Positions 1 to 12,475 of a stretch of 64,000 nucleotides of DNA are shown one piece after another; position 1 is the stretch's first letter; the number at the start of each line of letters is the position of its first letter. The DNA is from Halocaridina rubra (Eukaryota > Arthropoda > Malacostraca > Decapoda > Atyidae). The stretch lies in assembly GCA_037179515.1 (NCBI GenBank), contig JAXCGZ010016982.1:172501-236500 (forward strand), read 5' to 3'. Below the pieces are notes generated by a model, which searched no databases, had not been told where the DNA came from, and saw nothing but the letters and a program-made list of their open reading frames with translations. The position numbers and the translations under genes were made by a program.

Positions 1-239
1 AGAAAGGAATCGAGCTTCTGTCCGCCTCCATAATGGGGACAAATAGTGACATATAAAAGCGTGTCCAAAAGGTCTCCTGAGTCCTTGTCGTTTTTACTCC
101 CTCTGTTATTTTTATATTACACTCACTTGTGCTTGAGAAGTGGTCTAGTTAGGACCCGAAATATAGCGTTACTTTTTTCTATATGTTGTTTCACTGATGG
201 GCTTCCTTACCAGTTAGTGCTGTATGCTAACAGTTTGTG

Positions 240-348
<109 letters not shown>

Positions 349-349
349 T

Positions 350-719
<370 letters not shown>

Positions 720-799
720 ACAAACTATATACTGTATGTAGTTTCCATACTGATTAAGTATTGGTGAATTTTGAAAATATCAGGGATTTTTCCCTCATT

Positions 800-951
800 T
801 TGGTGGAACTTTAGACCGCCCCACTTCACTGTAGCTCGCTGACTCTCTCTCGAGCGACGGCCACTTGTTAACAAGCTGTACAACTGTCTCTGTTCACTAC
901 TACCTAATCAGTAGTTCATATCTGTCTGTTGTTGTCAATACGTGTGGAAGC
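800..951 (+). other. Candidate noncoding first exon of the BRI3-like gene
   Basis: A stretch richer in GC and CpG than its AT-rich surroundings ends at a consensus splice donor: GTAAGTAAG starts at 952. The next acceptor that makes sense is TTTTCCATCAG, ending at 7280, just before the ATG of the BRI3-like gene. I infer a 5' untranslated exon and a nearby promoter. No TATA box is evident and the start of transcription cannot be placed. Transcript data would settle it. Confidence 0.35.
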
Positions 952-1520
952 GTAAGTAAGAATTTTATATATCTTCATACAAGTTATCTTAGTCGCGAGA
1001 ATATGCTGCTAGGGATGTAAAAGTACGTTAAGTGTATAAATGGTATAATGTGTGGGGAGGGAGTTACATTGCTTTATAAAGTTGCTCTTTACGAGTATGG
1101 TACACGTGCCCGGATGGATAGTTCGTGTTGCTTGGACGATTTACGTCGCAGAAATTTAGAATTGTTCCGTGTTGGTTACCTTGCAACCGAAATAGGTTAT
1201 TATTATATATAATTTGACCGAGTAAAACGGGCTAGGTCAGTGCTTGTCAAACTTGATAGATGTAACTATTTGTGTCTGCTTTTGGCGAGACACAACAACG
1301 GTATAAATTTAATTATTATTTAGGATAATATATGAGGTTGTCACTTTTGAAAAAAAAGGCAGTGTGATAAATTTCTTTTTGTCAGATATATTGCTTAGCA
1401 TTAACTCCCTTGAAAATTGTAGTACACATCCCCTGCTTTTGGGTGGGGCAAACTCATGTTTTAATGTTAGAGACGGCATTTAGTTAATTTTTTGGAAATA
1501 TTACGGCTTACCCAAAGTAA

Positions 1521-1523
<3 letters not shown>
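952..1523 (+). other. Unannotated intronic sequence
   Basis: No ORF, RNA gene or recognisable repeat. If the upstream donor is real, this is the start of BRI3 intron 1. Confidence 0.5.

Positions 1524-1590
<67 letters not shown>
1524..1590. repeat. (AT)n microsatellite
   Basis: Pure AT dinucleotide array ending exactly where the foldback element at 1591 begins. Confidence 0.95.
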
Positions 1591-1593
<3 letters not shown>

Positions 1594-1687
1594 AGGAAAA
1601 TCCCATTAAATAAAACAACGAAAATATAAAGTATATATAAAAAGTACTTTTTATATATATATTTTCATTTAATGGGCTTTTCCTATC
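1591..1687. repeat. 97-bp foldback (micro-MITE-like palindrome)
   Basis: The left arm begins GATAGGAAAATCCCATTAAA and the right arm is its reverse complement with one mismatch, ending GGGCTTTTCCTATC. The centre is also AT-palindromic, so the RNA or DNA could form one hairpin of about 97 nt. It abuts an AT array on the left, consistent with insertion at TA. It could be a minimal MITE or a hairpin left by slippage repair. Confidence 0.7.
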
Positions 1688-1712
1688 ATTTTAGACTATG
1701 TTAACAGTTCAG

Positions 1713-2016
<304 letters not shown>

Positions 2017-2106
<90 letters not shown>
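2017..2106. repeat. (AT)n microsatellite
   Basis: About 45 AT units starting at the 3' end of the SINE; they probably grew from its tail or its target site. Confidence 0.95.
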
Positions 2107-2110
<4 letters not shown>

Positions 2111-2612
2111 GGAAAAGGAAACAATAGAATTGGTGAGTACTTTCGATTTAAAAGAAAATCATGATCACTGAACTAAATTTACTGAAAGAGATTCAGTAAA
2201 TATACAGTATTTGAGATCTATGGCAAAGACCAAGGGAGAACCGATGTACAGTATAGTTAATTTGTGTTAACTGCCGCTAATATGAAATAAAAGTGGCCAT
2301 TATAGATCAGTCAATATATTCCTTAAATTCCTAGAAAATATGCTTAAGATTAATAATCAGTGTAAATAAACCTCTTTGTATATTAAAACTGTTTTTTGTT
2401 AAAGAGATTAGAGCAGATTCTAGGAATTTCAACAGGAAAAGGCCCAGGAGGTAAATAAATTTGGTGGTGGAATACTTATGTACAAAGAAATATTAATATG
2501 AAGAGAAAGGCAAAGAAAAAGGATGATGAGCATGGACAAATGAAGATAAGGAGAGAAGTAAAGTGGCAAAGAAGGAAGCAAAAGTTGCAGTGGCGCAGGC
2601 TAAGCAACAAAC

Positions 2613-3566
2613 AAACAAACATTTACTTCCATTTTTGTACAATGGTTATTCTTCTATAATAGAGAGTAACTTATAAGTAGACATGTAATTGAACTAATAA
2701 GTAAGAGGGTAATACGTACAGTTAAATGTAGCTTTCCCAGAAACTAATAATGCTGTAATTAAAATGTTAATAATAAAGTAGTAATAATAACACTCGATAC
2801 AGTATCGCTATTATCAGCATCATCTCCATATTTGTTTCCCTTACAGTGAGAATAATTAGTACTTAACTTACAGAACAGAGAAGTCTATATCAGTTCATAT
2901 ATCGAGAGGTTGGTGTTAAGGGAAATTGCATTGAATCATTAAGTTTAGTTATGTGTGAGCAGCAACTATTTGTCCAAAAGAAAACTATGTAGTTTGCCTT
3001 TGAAACCTGCAAAGGAGGATGCATTTTTAAGATGCTTTGGAATATTGTTCCAGAGTGTTGACCCTTTAATAGTGATCATCTTTGAACCTGCTTCTGTGTT
3101 TGTTCTCTGAATAAAGAGCTCACTGCTCTGTCTTGTGTTGGTTCCCCTTGTATCCCTGACTGTTTTTAAATCAAATAGCCAGCTAGGATAGTGATGGTCC
3201 AAGATTTTGTATACAAAAACAGAAATAGCATAAGCGACCTTGTTTTCTGCCCGCAGCCACCCAAGTTTATTGAGAGCTTGTGTGATGTGGTCATATTATC
3301 TTATTCCTCCCAGGGCACCTCGAGCTGTAAAATTAATAAGCTTCTGTATTCTGTTTATCTGAGTCTTAGTGGTAGATCCCCAAATAGTTGTGCAGTAATT
3401 AATGTGACTTAGGGCTAGAGATTCAACAACAGTTATTCGAGTGGTAGTCTCAAAATTGTCCTTTATATGTGATAAGTACATTAATGTTCCTGTAACCGTT
3501 TTGCATACTTCATCTATATGGAAATCAAACAGTCTATCCGTCTTAACAACATTATCTATATGCCAA
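2613..3566 (-). mobile_element. LINE 3' fragment (RT C-terminal domain) inserted in the RTE copy
   Basis: On the minus strand two ORFs (3296-3625 and 2966-3202) encode the region after the RT palm. VESLALSHINYCTTIWGSTT followed by INRIQKLINFTARG, then RTNTEAGSKMITIKGSTLWN, matches the 'L..SH..YC...WG' segment that follows the catalytic core in Jockey/CR1/L2-type LINEs. The 3' end on the minus strand carries a short (TTTG)n tail at 2613-2630. The element separates two RTE blocks that join cleanly when it is removed. It is 5' truncated, so no catalytic residues remain. Confidence 0.65.
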
Positions 3567-3964
3567 AAAATGTATGATGAATTGGAAACCAACGAGGGAC
3601 AAAAGAAAATATTCAAGATTGCCAAAGGAAGAAATAAAGCAACAAAGGATATTACTCATGTAAAGCAGGTAAAGAATGGGGAAGGGGCTATAATGTGTAG
3701 CTCAAGTGACATCAGGGGAAGATGGAAACAGTATTTTGAGAGATTGCTAAATGAAGAAAATCCAAGAACTATTTTTGTAGATGGAACACCAAATTTAGGA
3801 ATGGTAAGAGATATAGAAAGAGAGGAAGTCAGGTTTGGCTTGGTAAAAATCGAAGTAGATATTCTATAGGATCTGATCGATAAAGATACATCGGAAAGAA
3901 AAGATGGCCAAAGGAATGGAGGAAAAGCTTTCTTATACCATTATTCAAGGAGAAGATATAAGAT

Positions 3965-4828
3965 AAGTAAAACATATTCTATACGTACATAACAAAGCAG
4001 AAAGACCTGTAGTTATTTATATTAACATGCAACTAGTGTATAGTATAAAAGATACAGATTTACTGTACAGTAAACAAATTAATGCACTCTATTATGCGGT
4101 GGGCAACAGACTACACTGGGACGTGCATGGTGGCGGTGAGCACAAGAATGCAGGAGAACGAGCCTCTATCCGGAAACGTGTTTGCTCTAGCATGCTTTTT
4201 CCCTGACGATATTATATGGCAAGCTTGTTTGCTGTTTGTTCTTAATGCTTTTTTTCCATTCTCTCCATAATATCCAATCGCATTAAGTGGTAGAAGAGGA
4301 GGAGGATGCAGGAGAATGATTCTCTATCTGCAAACATTTTGCTGCCTCCGTATCAGCTGATGCACTCTTGCACGCTATTTCCCTGACGATACCATATCGC
4401 AAGTTTGTTTGCTGTTTGTTCTAAATGCTTTTTTTCCATTCTCTCCATAATATCCAATCGCATTAAGCGGTAGAAGAGGAGGAGGATGCGGGAGAACGAA
4501 TCTCTATCTGCAAACGTTTTGCCGCCTCCATATCAGTTGATGCGCTGTCGCTCGCTTTTTTCCTGACGATATACAGACCATAACACAAACACAGAACAAG
4601 CAATATATCCATGCAGTATGCTGGGTAAAGAGACACTGAAGTGCATGGCAGCATGACGGAAAAGTGCCTCTGAGGTGGTCGATTATTTACTAAAATGAAA
4701 TTTTTTTTCTCGAATTTTTTTGCATTGGCGTTATTTGTGTACAGTATTTCGTATATTTTACTATTATATTTTAAGGGTGTTATTCCAATTTCGCGGATTA
4801 TAAACACGCATAAAAAGCGAACTAGGTG
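3965..4828 (-). mobile_element. Tigger/pogo-like element remnant with 180-bp repeats
   Basis: The right edge has a terminal sequence that reads CACCTAGTTCGCTTTTTATG on the minus strand, followed by TA on the plus strand. It resembles the terminus of the element at 30968 (CACTCAGCTCGCTTTTTACG), and both continue into GGAATAACACC. The interior holds two to three units of the same 180-bp minisatellite found in the element at 41903-43883, here in the opposite orientation. The left edge is not clear, so the start is approximate. It sits inside the RTE copy. No transposase is left. Confidence 0.55.
4090..4560 (-). repeat. 180-bp minisatellite, about 2.6 units
   Basis: The block ATAATATCCAATCGCATTAA occurs at about 4267 and again exactly 180 bases later. 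The units share CATCAGCTGATAC-like, CCCTGACGATA-like and GTTTGCTGTTTGTTCT-like segments. The array is the reverse complement of the one at 42411-43420. Confidence 0.85.
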
Positions 4829-5368
4829 TATATGTTGTGTCATCCCACTAATCAGTTGGGTGACGTACATCTACAGGAGGAAATAGCAAAGAGAGCAGAA
4901 AAATTAAAGTACCTGGCATCATATGTAGAGGAAAATGCAGAACTCCAAGTGGAGGTAAACAGCAGAATCTAAGCAGGATGGAGCAAATGGAAAAGGATAT
5001 CTGGAGTGTTGTGTGACCGGAGGATAAATGTGAAACTAATGGGAAAAGTGCATAAAACTTTAGTGAGACCTGAAATGACATATGGAGCAGAGACCTGTCC
5101 CATGATGACATCTTATGAAAAGAAAATGGATGTGGCATAAATGAGGATGTTTAGATGGATGGTTGGAATCAAAAGAAATGATAGGATTAGGAATGATTTA
5201 GTTAGAGGAACAACTAAAGTTATGTCTAAGAAAATTCAAGAAAAGAGGCTTCACGGGTTCGGACATGTCATGAGGAGGGATCAGGAATATGTTGGAAAGA
5301 GAGTGTTGGAGATGGAGATGCCATGTAGGAGGAGGAGGGGGAGACCAAAGAGAAAGTGGATGGAGTGT

Positions 5369-5560
5369 GATTACCTAATTGTGTTTACGGGAAAGAGCCC
5401 AAAGCTCGTATCTTCTCGTCTCCTGATCGGTTCCATTTTATACTTAGTGATACTTATCATACCTGTCCTTAAAACTATGGATTGAGATAGCATTAACTAC
5501 CTCCTCGCTTAGCGAATTCCAATTATCAACTACTCTTACACTGAATGTGTAGCAGCTGAT
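5369..5560 (-). mobile_element. CR1/L2-like LINE 3' tail (5'-truncated insertion)
   Basis: It starts with ATTACCTAATTGTGTTTACG, the exact 3' end of the LINE family in this window read on the opposite strand. It runs about 190 bases into the coding 3' end (the codons for VVDNWNSLSEEVVNAISIHS on the minus strand). It interrupts the RTE copy between its RGRPKRKW and DVETRNRW blocks. A possible 4-bp duplication, TGTG, flanks it. Confidence 0.85.
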
Positions 5561-5814
5561 ATGGAACAAAACGATATTACAGTGGATGACGTCGAAACTA
5601 GGAATCGTTGGAAACGACTTTCCAGAAATATTGACCCTGCATAAGCGGGAAAAGCTGTAGTGGAAGAAGAAGAAGATTATGTCCCATGCGAAAAGCAGAT
5701 TCTTCTTATGGCAGTGCTTTTGAGAAAGGAAAATCATCACCAAGGAAGTGAAATTAGAGATAGTGAAATGCATGGAAACAGAGAAAGTTTACTACTGCAT
5801 TAGAATAGGTGCTT

Positions 5815-6480
5815 GTTTAGGTGTGTTCTGACTTGCAATGAAAATCTGGTTACATCACATTTCAGGAATAAAACAATTGATGTAAGTCGAGGATCCCCTT
5901 ATTATAAGCATGTATCTTCCCTATGTATTAACGCAAATAAAAATGGCAAACAATTACTTGTTTCTTCTTCTTTAGTGAATTTAATAGATGGAATTTTGTT
6001 GTTTAAATTGTCAAGCACTTCACTGATATGAAGATTGTTAGGCATAATACAGAGAATTTCCTCAACATACCTGAACCAATTCAATGTTTTTTTTATGTTA
6101 ATTGATATTTTGTAGATACAATCTCAAAAAAATCCATAAACAAATTAGAGAGGAAATAAGCTAATGGGGTTACCCTTTGCCATCCCACAAGAATGTTGAT
6201 AATACATATTGTTAAAAACGAATTTACAATCTAAAATGCTAAGTTTAACTAATTTCTTTATAACATTAGTTTGAATGAGGACGTTATTTTTGCAAGCTCA
6301 GAGTTGAGTGGATCAAGCAACATAGGGATGAGTACTTTTGTAAATGAAAAACACATCAAACCTGAGGTTATTATTGTTTAATTTGCTAATTAAATCATAG
6401 GAATTATGTGAGAATCTCATACCTAGCCTAAAAGTGGAGAGAGTAATTTAACTAAATATTTAGAAAGAGAATTAATCATT
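5815..6480 (-). pseudogene. Penelope-like retroelement RT fragment
   Basis: On the minus strand the segment from 6250 down to 5902 reads FNNMYYQHSCGMAKGNPIS, then after stops WFRYVEEILCIMPNN, then IPSIKFTKEEETSNCLPF. This is the Penelope-like order: a 'F.N..Y.Q..G..MG.P.SP' block, the catalytic 'RYVDDI' block, then 'I.FT.E.E....LPFLD'. The second catalytic Asp is replaced (RYVEEI) and there are in-frame stops, so it is inactive. A GIY-YIG endonuclease is not visible. Confidence 0.7.
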
Positions 6481-6869
6481 AATTGAACTGAACTGATAAG
6501 TGACTTGTGCATGTATGTAAAGAATTCTCAAACAGTACCAAACATGATAGCCTACCTATTATGACTACATATGCTATGTAAAACGTAGTACATTATGCTG
6601 TTGATTTACATATATGCTTCTATTTAGTACTGTAAAATTCGTATTGGTTTGAAATATGTTCTGATGAACAAATAATAATTTTGATTTATACAATAAACTT
6701 TATGTGAAAAACCAAAGAGCTTTATTTTGTACCTTTTTTAGACAACTAAAAAAAAACAAAGTACCAAAATATAAGAATGTTACTCTGTCAGTGACTGTAC
6801 ATGAACATATGTCAAGCAAACTCATGTAAATATTTGAATATTTGCTTCTACGTACGATTTAGCCAAATT
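6481..6869. other. No recognisable feature
   Basis: AT-rich sequence without ORFs or repeats that I can identify. It is probably intronic to the BRI3-like gene if the upstream exon call is right. Confidence 0.5.
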
Positions 6870-6870
6870 T

Positions 6871-6901
<31 letters not shown>

Positions 6902-6985
6902 TATATATTTATTTATTTATTTATGTATTTATTTTTTATGTATTTATTTTTTATTTATTTATTTTATTTATTTTTTTAAACACAG
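6870..6985. repeat. (ATTT)n-type microsatellite
   Basis: Imperfect TTTA/ATTT tetranucleotide tract with interruptions. It precedes a very short LINE tail. Confidence 0.9.
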
Positions 6986-6988
6986 TAC

Positions 6989-7027
6989 TTACCTAATTGT
7001 GTTTACGGGAAAGAGCCCAAAGCTCTT
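6989..7027 (-). mobile_element. 39-bp CR1-like LINE micro-tail
   Basis: TTACCTAATTGTGTTTACGG followed by GAAAGAGCCCAAAGCTC is the extreme 3' end of the LINE family. It is present without any coding sequence, so this is an ultra-short 5' truncation. Confidence 0.75.
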
Positions 7028-7302
7028 CATATAATTTACTACCAATTTCAGATGTCTTTAATTTTCATTATCTTTATAAAGCATGGATTTTCTTCATACT
7101 TTAGGCTAAATATAATAATCAGAACCAAGTTATTTGAACTCGGCACTCACCATTTAAATTTGTGTATCTATTAAGAAAAGGTGTTCAAGATAAAAAAGTG
7201 AAAATTTTGTTATAATTTAATTTTAAGAATGTTCAATGTTTTTTTGCGTACTTTGTTTTATTCTTGTCATTTTCCATCAGGTCGATTGTTTGGAAAGCCA
7301 AG

Positions 7303-7326
7303 ATGTCTGCCTCACCATATGATAAA
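7303..7326 (+). CDS. BRI3: BRI3-like protein, coding exon 1 (start codon exon)
   Basis: The ATG at 7303 opens MSASPYDK, followed directly by a consensus donor (AAA|GTAAGT at 7327). The exon begins after the acceptor TTTTCCATCAG (ends 7280), leaving 22 bases of 5' UTR. The junction is phase 0. Joining it to 18577 continues without a stop (MSASPYDK-LEDLDVSGD), and the complete protein is 8+100+47 = 155 aa. This compares well with the ~125-residue vertebrate BRI3, a lysosomal/endosomal membrane protein. The exon is tiny, so its identity rests on phase and splice sites, not on similarity. Confidence 0.6.
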
Positions 7327-8401
7327 GTAAGTTCATGATAATTTTTAATTATATTATATTGTAGTTTGAAATGTGAATGATTATAGCTGGATATGCATGA
7401 TAAATTATTGTTTATATATTTAGTGTTTCAGGTTTTCTGCTGCCATACACCTCTTTAGTATGTATTCTGAATCCTGAGAGATAAAACGTTGAGACATCAC
7501 TACCAGAGATCTTCTCCTCTGTATATTCATATGAAACATTTCTTTCTTGCTGCACATCTTGAAGTAAAAATACCTCATTCCATTTGTAGGTCATATTGGG
7601 GAGTGCCTGTATTGGAGGCTCAGTGGTTTACTCACTTGTTTCTTCCAGAGCACATCTCCAGAAAGACTTCTGTGCTTTTCATTAAGAAAATAAGACAACA
7701 TTCATTTGTCTTGCTACCCATTGATTCCCAGCGTTATTTTAATTGGAAATCATGAACTTACATAATTCTTCAGTTATTGCAATATCCAGTTTATGAGTCT
7801 GGGAACTTTTGTTTTTAAAGTTTAGCAACTTAAATTGTATTTTTAGTTACTGTATATGAATTATCATCTCAAAGAATATTGCAGTCATTCCAAAACTAAT
7901 TTCTATTCTAGCACTGTGACCTCATGTGATTTGTTGATGGTTATGATTACTATAGATATGCCCTCCTTTTAGATAAATAAATACCTTATGATCTCATCAA
8001 GTTTCATGGAATTGACTTATTGGTTGGTCACCACCCTCCAATCAGTTGATATTAGCAGTTAGATCCCTTGCATTTCAGATCTGAAAAATGATTATTCTTC
8101 ATAACTTTAGACATCTTTATTTACCGATTGGTATCCTCCTTGAGTAAGATTTGCTTTTGACGGAATAAATATCATAGCCATTTTATATTTTCATTCCCCT
8201 TTCCTGCTTTAAGGTAATCATGGCAGAGTCACAGATTAGTCCACTTAGTAGTATAAGAATTTTTATAAATGCTTCTCAGACTTATGTAAATTTATAATTG
8301 CTAACTTACGTGGAGAAGATGTTTCGCATTATAGCTCTAAAATTCCTCCAGTGGCATTTTAAAATTCTTATATTGTGCTTCACAAACCATGTACGCGCTG
8401 G
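7327..8401 (+). other. BRI3 intron, no recognised feature
   Basis: Ordinary AT-rich intron sequence. Short ORFs here have no recognisable product. Confidence 0.5.
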
Positions 8402-11400
8402 GTAATTACCTAATTGTGCTTACGGGAAAGAGCCCCATGATCGTAACTCCCCGTCAGTTTCATTTTTGTACTTGGGGATACTTATCATACTTGACCTTAA
8501 AACTATGGATTGAGATAGCATTAACTACCTGCTCGCTTATATACTTCCTTACATCCTGCAAAGAATGTTTCTTACGAAGCTTCAATGTATGGCCTCTAGT
8601 TCTAGAGCCAGCCATATCAAAATATTGCTCTCTATCCACTCTGTCATAACCTTGAAAGCATTTAAAAACCGTCACCATATCCCCCCCTCATTCTTCTAGC
8701 TTCGAATATTGGGAAATTTAAGTCCCTCAGTTTCTCCTCATGACTGAGATTGTGTATTTCTGGCACCAGTTTTGTGGCATGTCTTTGAACGTTTTCCAGC
8801 TGAACTATGTGCTTTTTCAAGTGTGGATTCCGATAGGGGGCTGTATATTCAAGCTTTGGCCTTACATAAGTTACATAAATATTTCTGAACATTTCCTTGT
8901 TCATGTTCCTGAAGGATACCCTTGCATTTGCTAAGAAAGCATATGCTGCCCTTATCATGCCATTTTTATGCATTTCTGGAGATAACTCTGCCAGTACGTT
9001 TACTCCTAGATCTCTCTCATTCTCTGTCTCGTGAAGGTCTGCTCCTGCTATTGAGTATTCAAGGTTGGGCCTTTTTACACTTGTGCCCATTCCCATTACT
9101 GTACATTTAGAAGCACTGAATTTCATTAGCCACTTTTCTGACCACTCCTGCAGACTGTTTAAGTTTTCGTGCAGTTCTCTACATTGTTCTCGTCTCTTAC
9201 TTTCTTCACAATCTTTGCATCATCTGCTAACATATTCATGAATGAATTTGCAGAATGGTAGGTCATTTATGTAACAAGGAACAAAAGTGGCCCTAAAACT
9301 GATCTCTGTGGAACCCCACTACTAACCCTTCTCCTTTCAGACACTGAGTGTCTTACCCTAACCTTCTGTTCCTTTCCTTCTAAGTAAGTTTTTATCCATT
9401 CTAAGACATTCCCACCAATTCTCGCCATTACTTGCACCTTAATCAGTTTTCCGTGTGGGGTTGTATCAAGTGCCTTCTGAAAATGTAGGAATATGAAATC
9501 CACCCAGCCCTTTCTTTCTTGTAAGATCTGGCTTACCTTATAAAATTCTAATGAGTTTGTTACTGTTGATCTACCTTCTCTGCAGCCATGTTGTCTCACT
9601 GATAAAAAGTTGAATGATTCCAAGTGAAGAGAGATGTTTTTTCTTAGTAGTTTCTCCGTAACTTTGCAAACTATGCTGGTCAAGGAAACAGGTCTGTAGT
9701 TTAGAACTGTATCCCTCCTTTCCTTTTTGAAGATAGGTACCATATGCACTGGTTTCCAGAAACTTCGAATCTCCCCAGATTCCAGCGATTTTTCAGATAT
9801 GATGCTTTGTGCCACTGATATTGGTTTAGTGCATTTCTTAAGTACATAAGGGGATATATCATCAGAGCCTGTAGCATTATGGACATCCAACTCCAACGCT
9901 TTGCTTACCTCTGTGGCTGAAAAGATGAAGTTCTCTAATACAGGTCTATGAGCTCCTATCTCTGCAAAATGAGGAGGTGGGGTATTTTCCTCTGTTTATA
10001 CTGACCGAAACTCCTTGTCCAATTCTTCACAGATCTCTTCACCATTTCAGCGATGAGTCCATCCTCACTTTTTAACATTAACATATTCTTTGACTTTCAA
10101 TATTCCTCTGAAAAAACTGTGGAAAGCTTGGGATTTTCTTTAGTCTTCCTGGTGATCTCCCTTTCATAATCTCTCTCTGCATCTCTTCATTTACTTTGGT
10201 AATAATTTCTTGCTTTTTTATAAGTGCCAGCCATTTATGTTTTTTCTCCTCCTCTGCCTTTTCCAGCATTTGCCTCCCCACTCATTAGTGCTCTGACACT
10301 CATTATTGAAATATTTCTGTCTGGCATGAATAACTCCTATATTGGTGGAAGGTATGCAGCAATCTACTATCTTCCCATATTCCTCACAAAAGATTTCTTA
10401 CATTCTTGTACAGATTCGTTAATTAAGTTCCACCTGTAAATAACTGCAAAGAGCTCATTATTTTTTTTGTAATCTCCTTTTGAATAGTTCCTCCTCATGT
10501 CCTTCTCAGCCCCTCTACATTTAGGCAGAAGATTTTTCATTATATACTCCATCAGCAAAACACAATGGTCACTCATTGCAGTTGGTGGTTCATACTCAAT
10601 TTTTTCAATATCTAACACATTATCTGTGAATAATAGGTCGAGCAGCAGTGGCTCATCCCCATCCTTGGGCCTCGTTGGTTCCAGTACGTGTAAGTGTATT
10701 AAATTCCCTTGTACGCTGTCTAGGAATATCTGTCCTGGTTTATGCGAGCAACAAGAAATTCCTTGAAATCGTCTTCTATAGCAAAGTTTATTTCTTTAAC
10801 CTGAAATCCTTCACTTATGAGCAATGCTATCCCTCCACCAGTCCTCTCTTGATAGTGAGATTACATGATTCACCCTTAAGGGGTTAATGAGGCTGCATCC
10901 CCTGCTCTTCTAGCTTTATATCTATCTCCCCTTTGGATGGAAGAGCTCTGAAACAAATTTTTTTCTCTTCATTTCTTCCCTCGTTTAACCTTCTAGCTTC
11001 TTGCATCAAGTTTTTGATCCTTCCCATCTCTTCCCTTGTTCTGCATGGTTTAATGAACACTGTTCTGAATTCTCAAAGGTCTTATCATCAGTGTTTCTCT
11101 ACATGTGTCCCCTCTAGCAAAGGTTACTTTCATTAGTTGCCTTTCCTTCCCTAGATTATTTACCAATTTGGTGAATGTTTACAATATTGTCTGGACCTCA
11201 TACTACTCCAAGCTTTCTTATCAGGTCTAAAACCCTAGCCTTATTTTATTAAAGTCTCCCCTGCCATTATGACTCATGGGATTCACTTATGCCTAAGATT
11301 ACCACTGTCTTCTCTTTATCAAGTGCCTGTTTGATCAGTGGATTTGCCATCTCCATCACAACATCTGTAATTTTTTCTGTTACTAGTTTTTTGTAGTCAA

Positions 11401-11870
11401 CTGTTTATACAGTTTCCACCTCCCCCACTACCTCTTTTACTGCCACATTTTGCTTTACTGCATCTGCAGAAGAATTTTTCATGGCCTCATGTTCTAGATT
11501 CAGCTCCTGAAACTCTTTTTCTCTACTTTCGATGTTTTCCTTTATCTGCACATTCCAAAATGCAATTTCGTCCCTCCCAGAAGAGAGCAATGAGCTTACA
11601 TTTAATTTAATTCATTCAGGTTGTCACTCAACTATTTATTTTTGTTCCTGTTTAGAAATTCTGGTTTCTAGTTCTTTTCCCCTTCCAGCTTCTTTTTTTC
11701 TAGTGTTTTCTCTCTTTCCCCTTATGCCTTATTAGATTCCTCCAAAGTTCTTATTATCCCGTAAGTGTTTCATTCTCTTACATTTCTGTATCTATATTCC
11801 GAATTTTATCATCTAGGTTTATTACAAGGGTCTCGAGGTCCCTGACTTTTTGTTTCAGGGTCCTAAGAGC
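8402..11870 (-). pseudogene. CR1/L2-like LINE, long degenerate copy with ORF1 remnant
   Basis: On the minus strand the copy keeps, from 11870 down to 8402, an ORF1 remnant, the endonuclease (10870-10370), the linker (10280-10080), RT (9896-9250, including NYRPVSLTSIV and SSGVPQRSVLGP) and the C-terminal domain (9126-8460, YVRPKLEYTAPYRNPHLKKH), ending at the family 3' end at 8402. The ORF1 part (about 11590-10930) has a coiled-coil-like segment (KENIESREKEFQELNLEHEA) followed by an RRM-like block with VVILG, LDLIRKLGVV, HQIGK and RPLRIQNS-type residues spread over frames. There are many stops and frameshifts and a deletion inside the endonuclease near 10745. It is the only copy here that shows ORF1. 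Confidence 0.8.
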
Positions 11871-12475
11871 TACTCACCCTCCAACTACAACCGGAAATCC
11901 TCTGCCAACCCTCTTCCTACCATTGGATGTAGGGGGGGGGGTAGAGACAGAGATGGTGTCATTTTGACATTTTGTGTCTCACGGATACAGGAATTTTTTT
12001 TTTTTTTATTTAACTTCACACAGCATAGCTATATATTCTTATGAGTACTTATTTAGTTACTTAGTTAATCTCTTTTCTGGTAACACATCCTCCTTAAAAT
12101 TTGACGTAGGTAATTAAAAAAAAAACATGAAGGGAAGCTGTGCCGGATTCTCAACCCTCATCTAAAAGTCTTACTAGATGTAGTTTCTAGTAACACCATT
12201 GATCCTATATTATTTGGTTCAGTTGGAAATATGTATTACACTTGTTCCTAAAGACAGTAGTAGCAGTAATCCTCAGGAATTATCACAACCCCAAGTTTTT
12301 CCATAGTTTTCTCTCAGACAGATGCAGTATCCCATTCTGGGAGAAAATGTCTTTTTGCAACTAATCCTCATTTTATTTTTTCTGAGACTTCGTCTCCATT
12401 GGGGTATCAGTTATACTGACGATTGATAATGATAACGAGTTTATAGATTTTGGTTACGAGTTTACTTGAAATTTT
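11871..12475. other. No recognisable gene
   Basis: A run of nine G at 11933 and a poly-T at 11995-12007 are the only landmarks. It lies between two antisense LINEs in the BRI3 intron. Confidence 0.4.

Larger units (their letters stand above)
2500..5670 (+). pseudogene. RTE-type LINE reverse transcriptase, broken by three insertions
   Basis: Four separated blocks read as one RTE-clade polyprotein in order. They are 2540-2610 (DKERSKVAKKEAKVAVAQAK), 3567-3960 (MYDELETNEGQKKIFKIAK, WKQYFERLLNEENPRT, then RKSFLIPLF), 4885-5367 (KLKYLASYVEEN, GAETCPMM, then EKRLHGFGHVMRRDQEYVGK and RRRRGRPKRKW) and 5565-5660 (ETRNRWKRLSRNIDPA, then stop). These motifs are typical of the RTE thumb, C-terminal domain and extreme C-terminus. 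The catalytic palm region is missing between 3960 and 4850. Stops and frameshifts are present, so the copy is dead. The gaps are filled by a LINE fragment, a Tigger-like element and a CR1 tail, all described separately. Confidence 0.75.
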
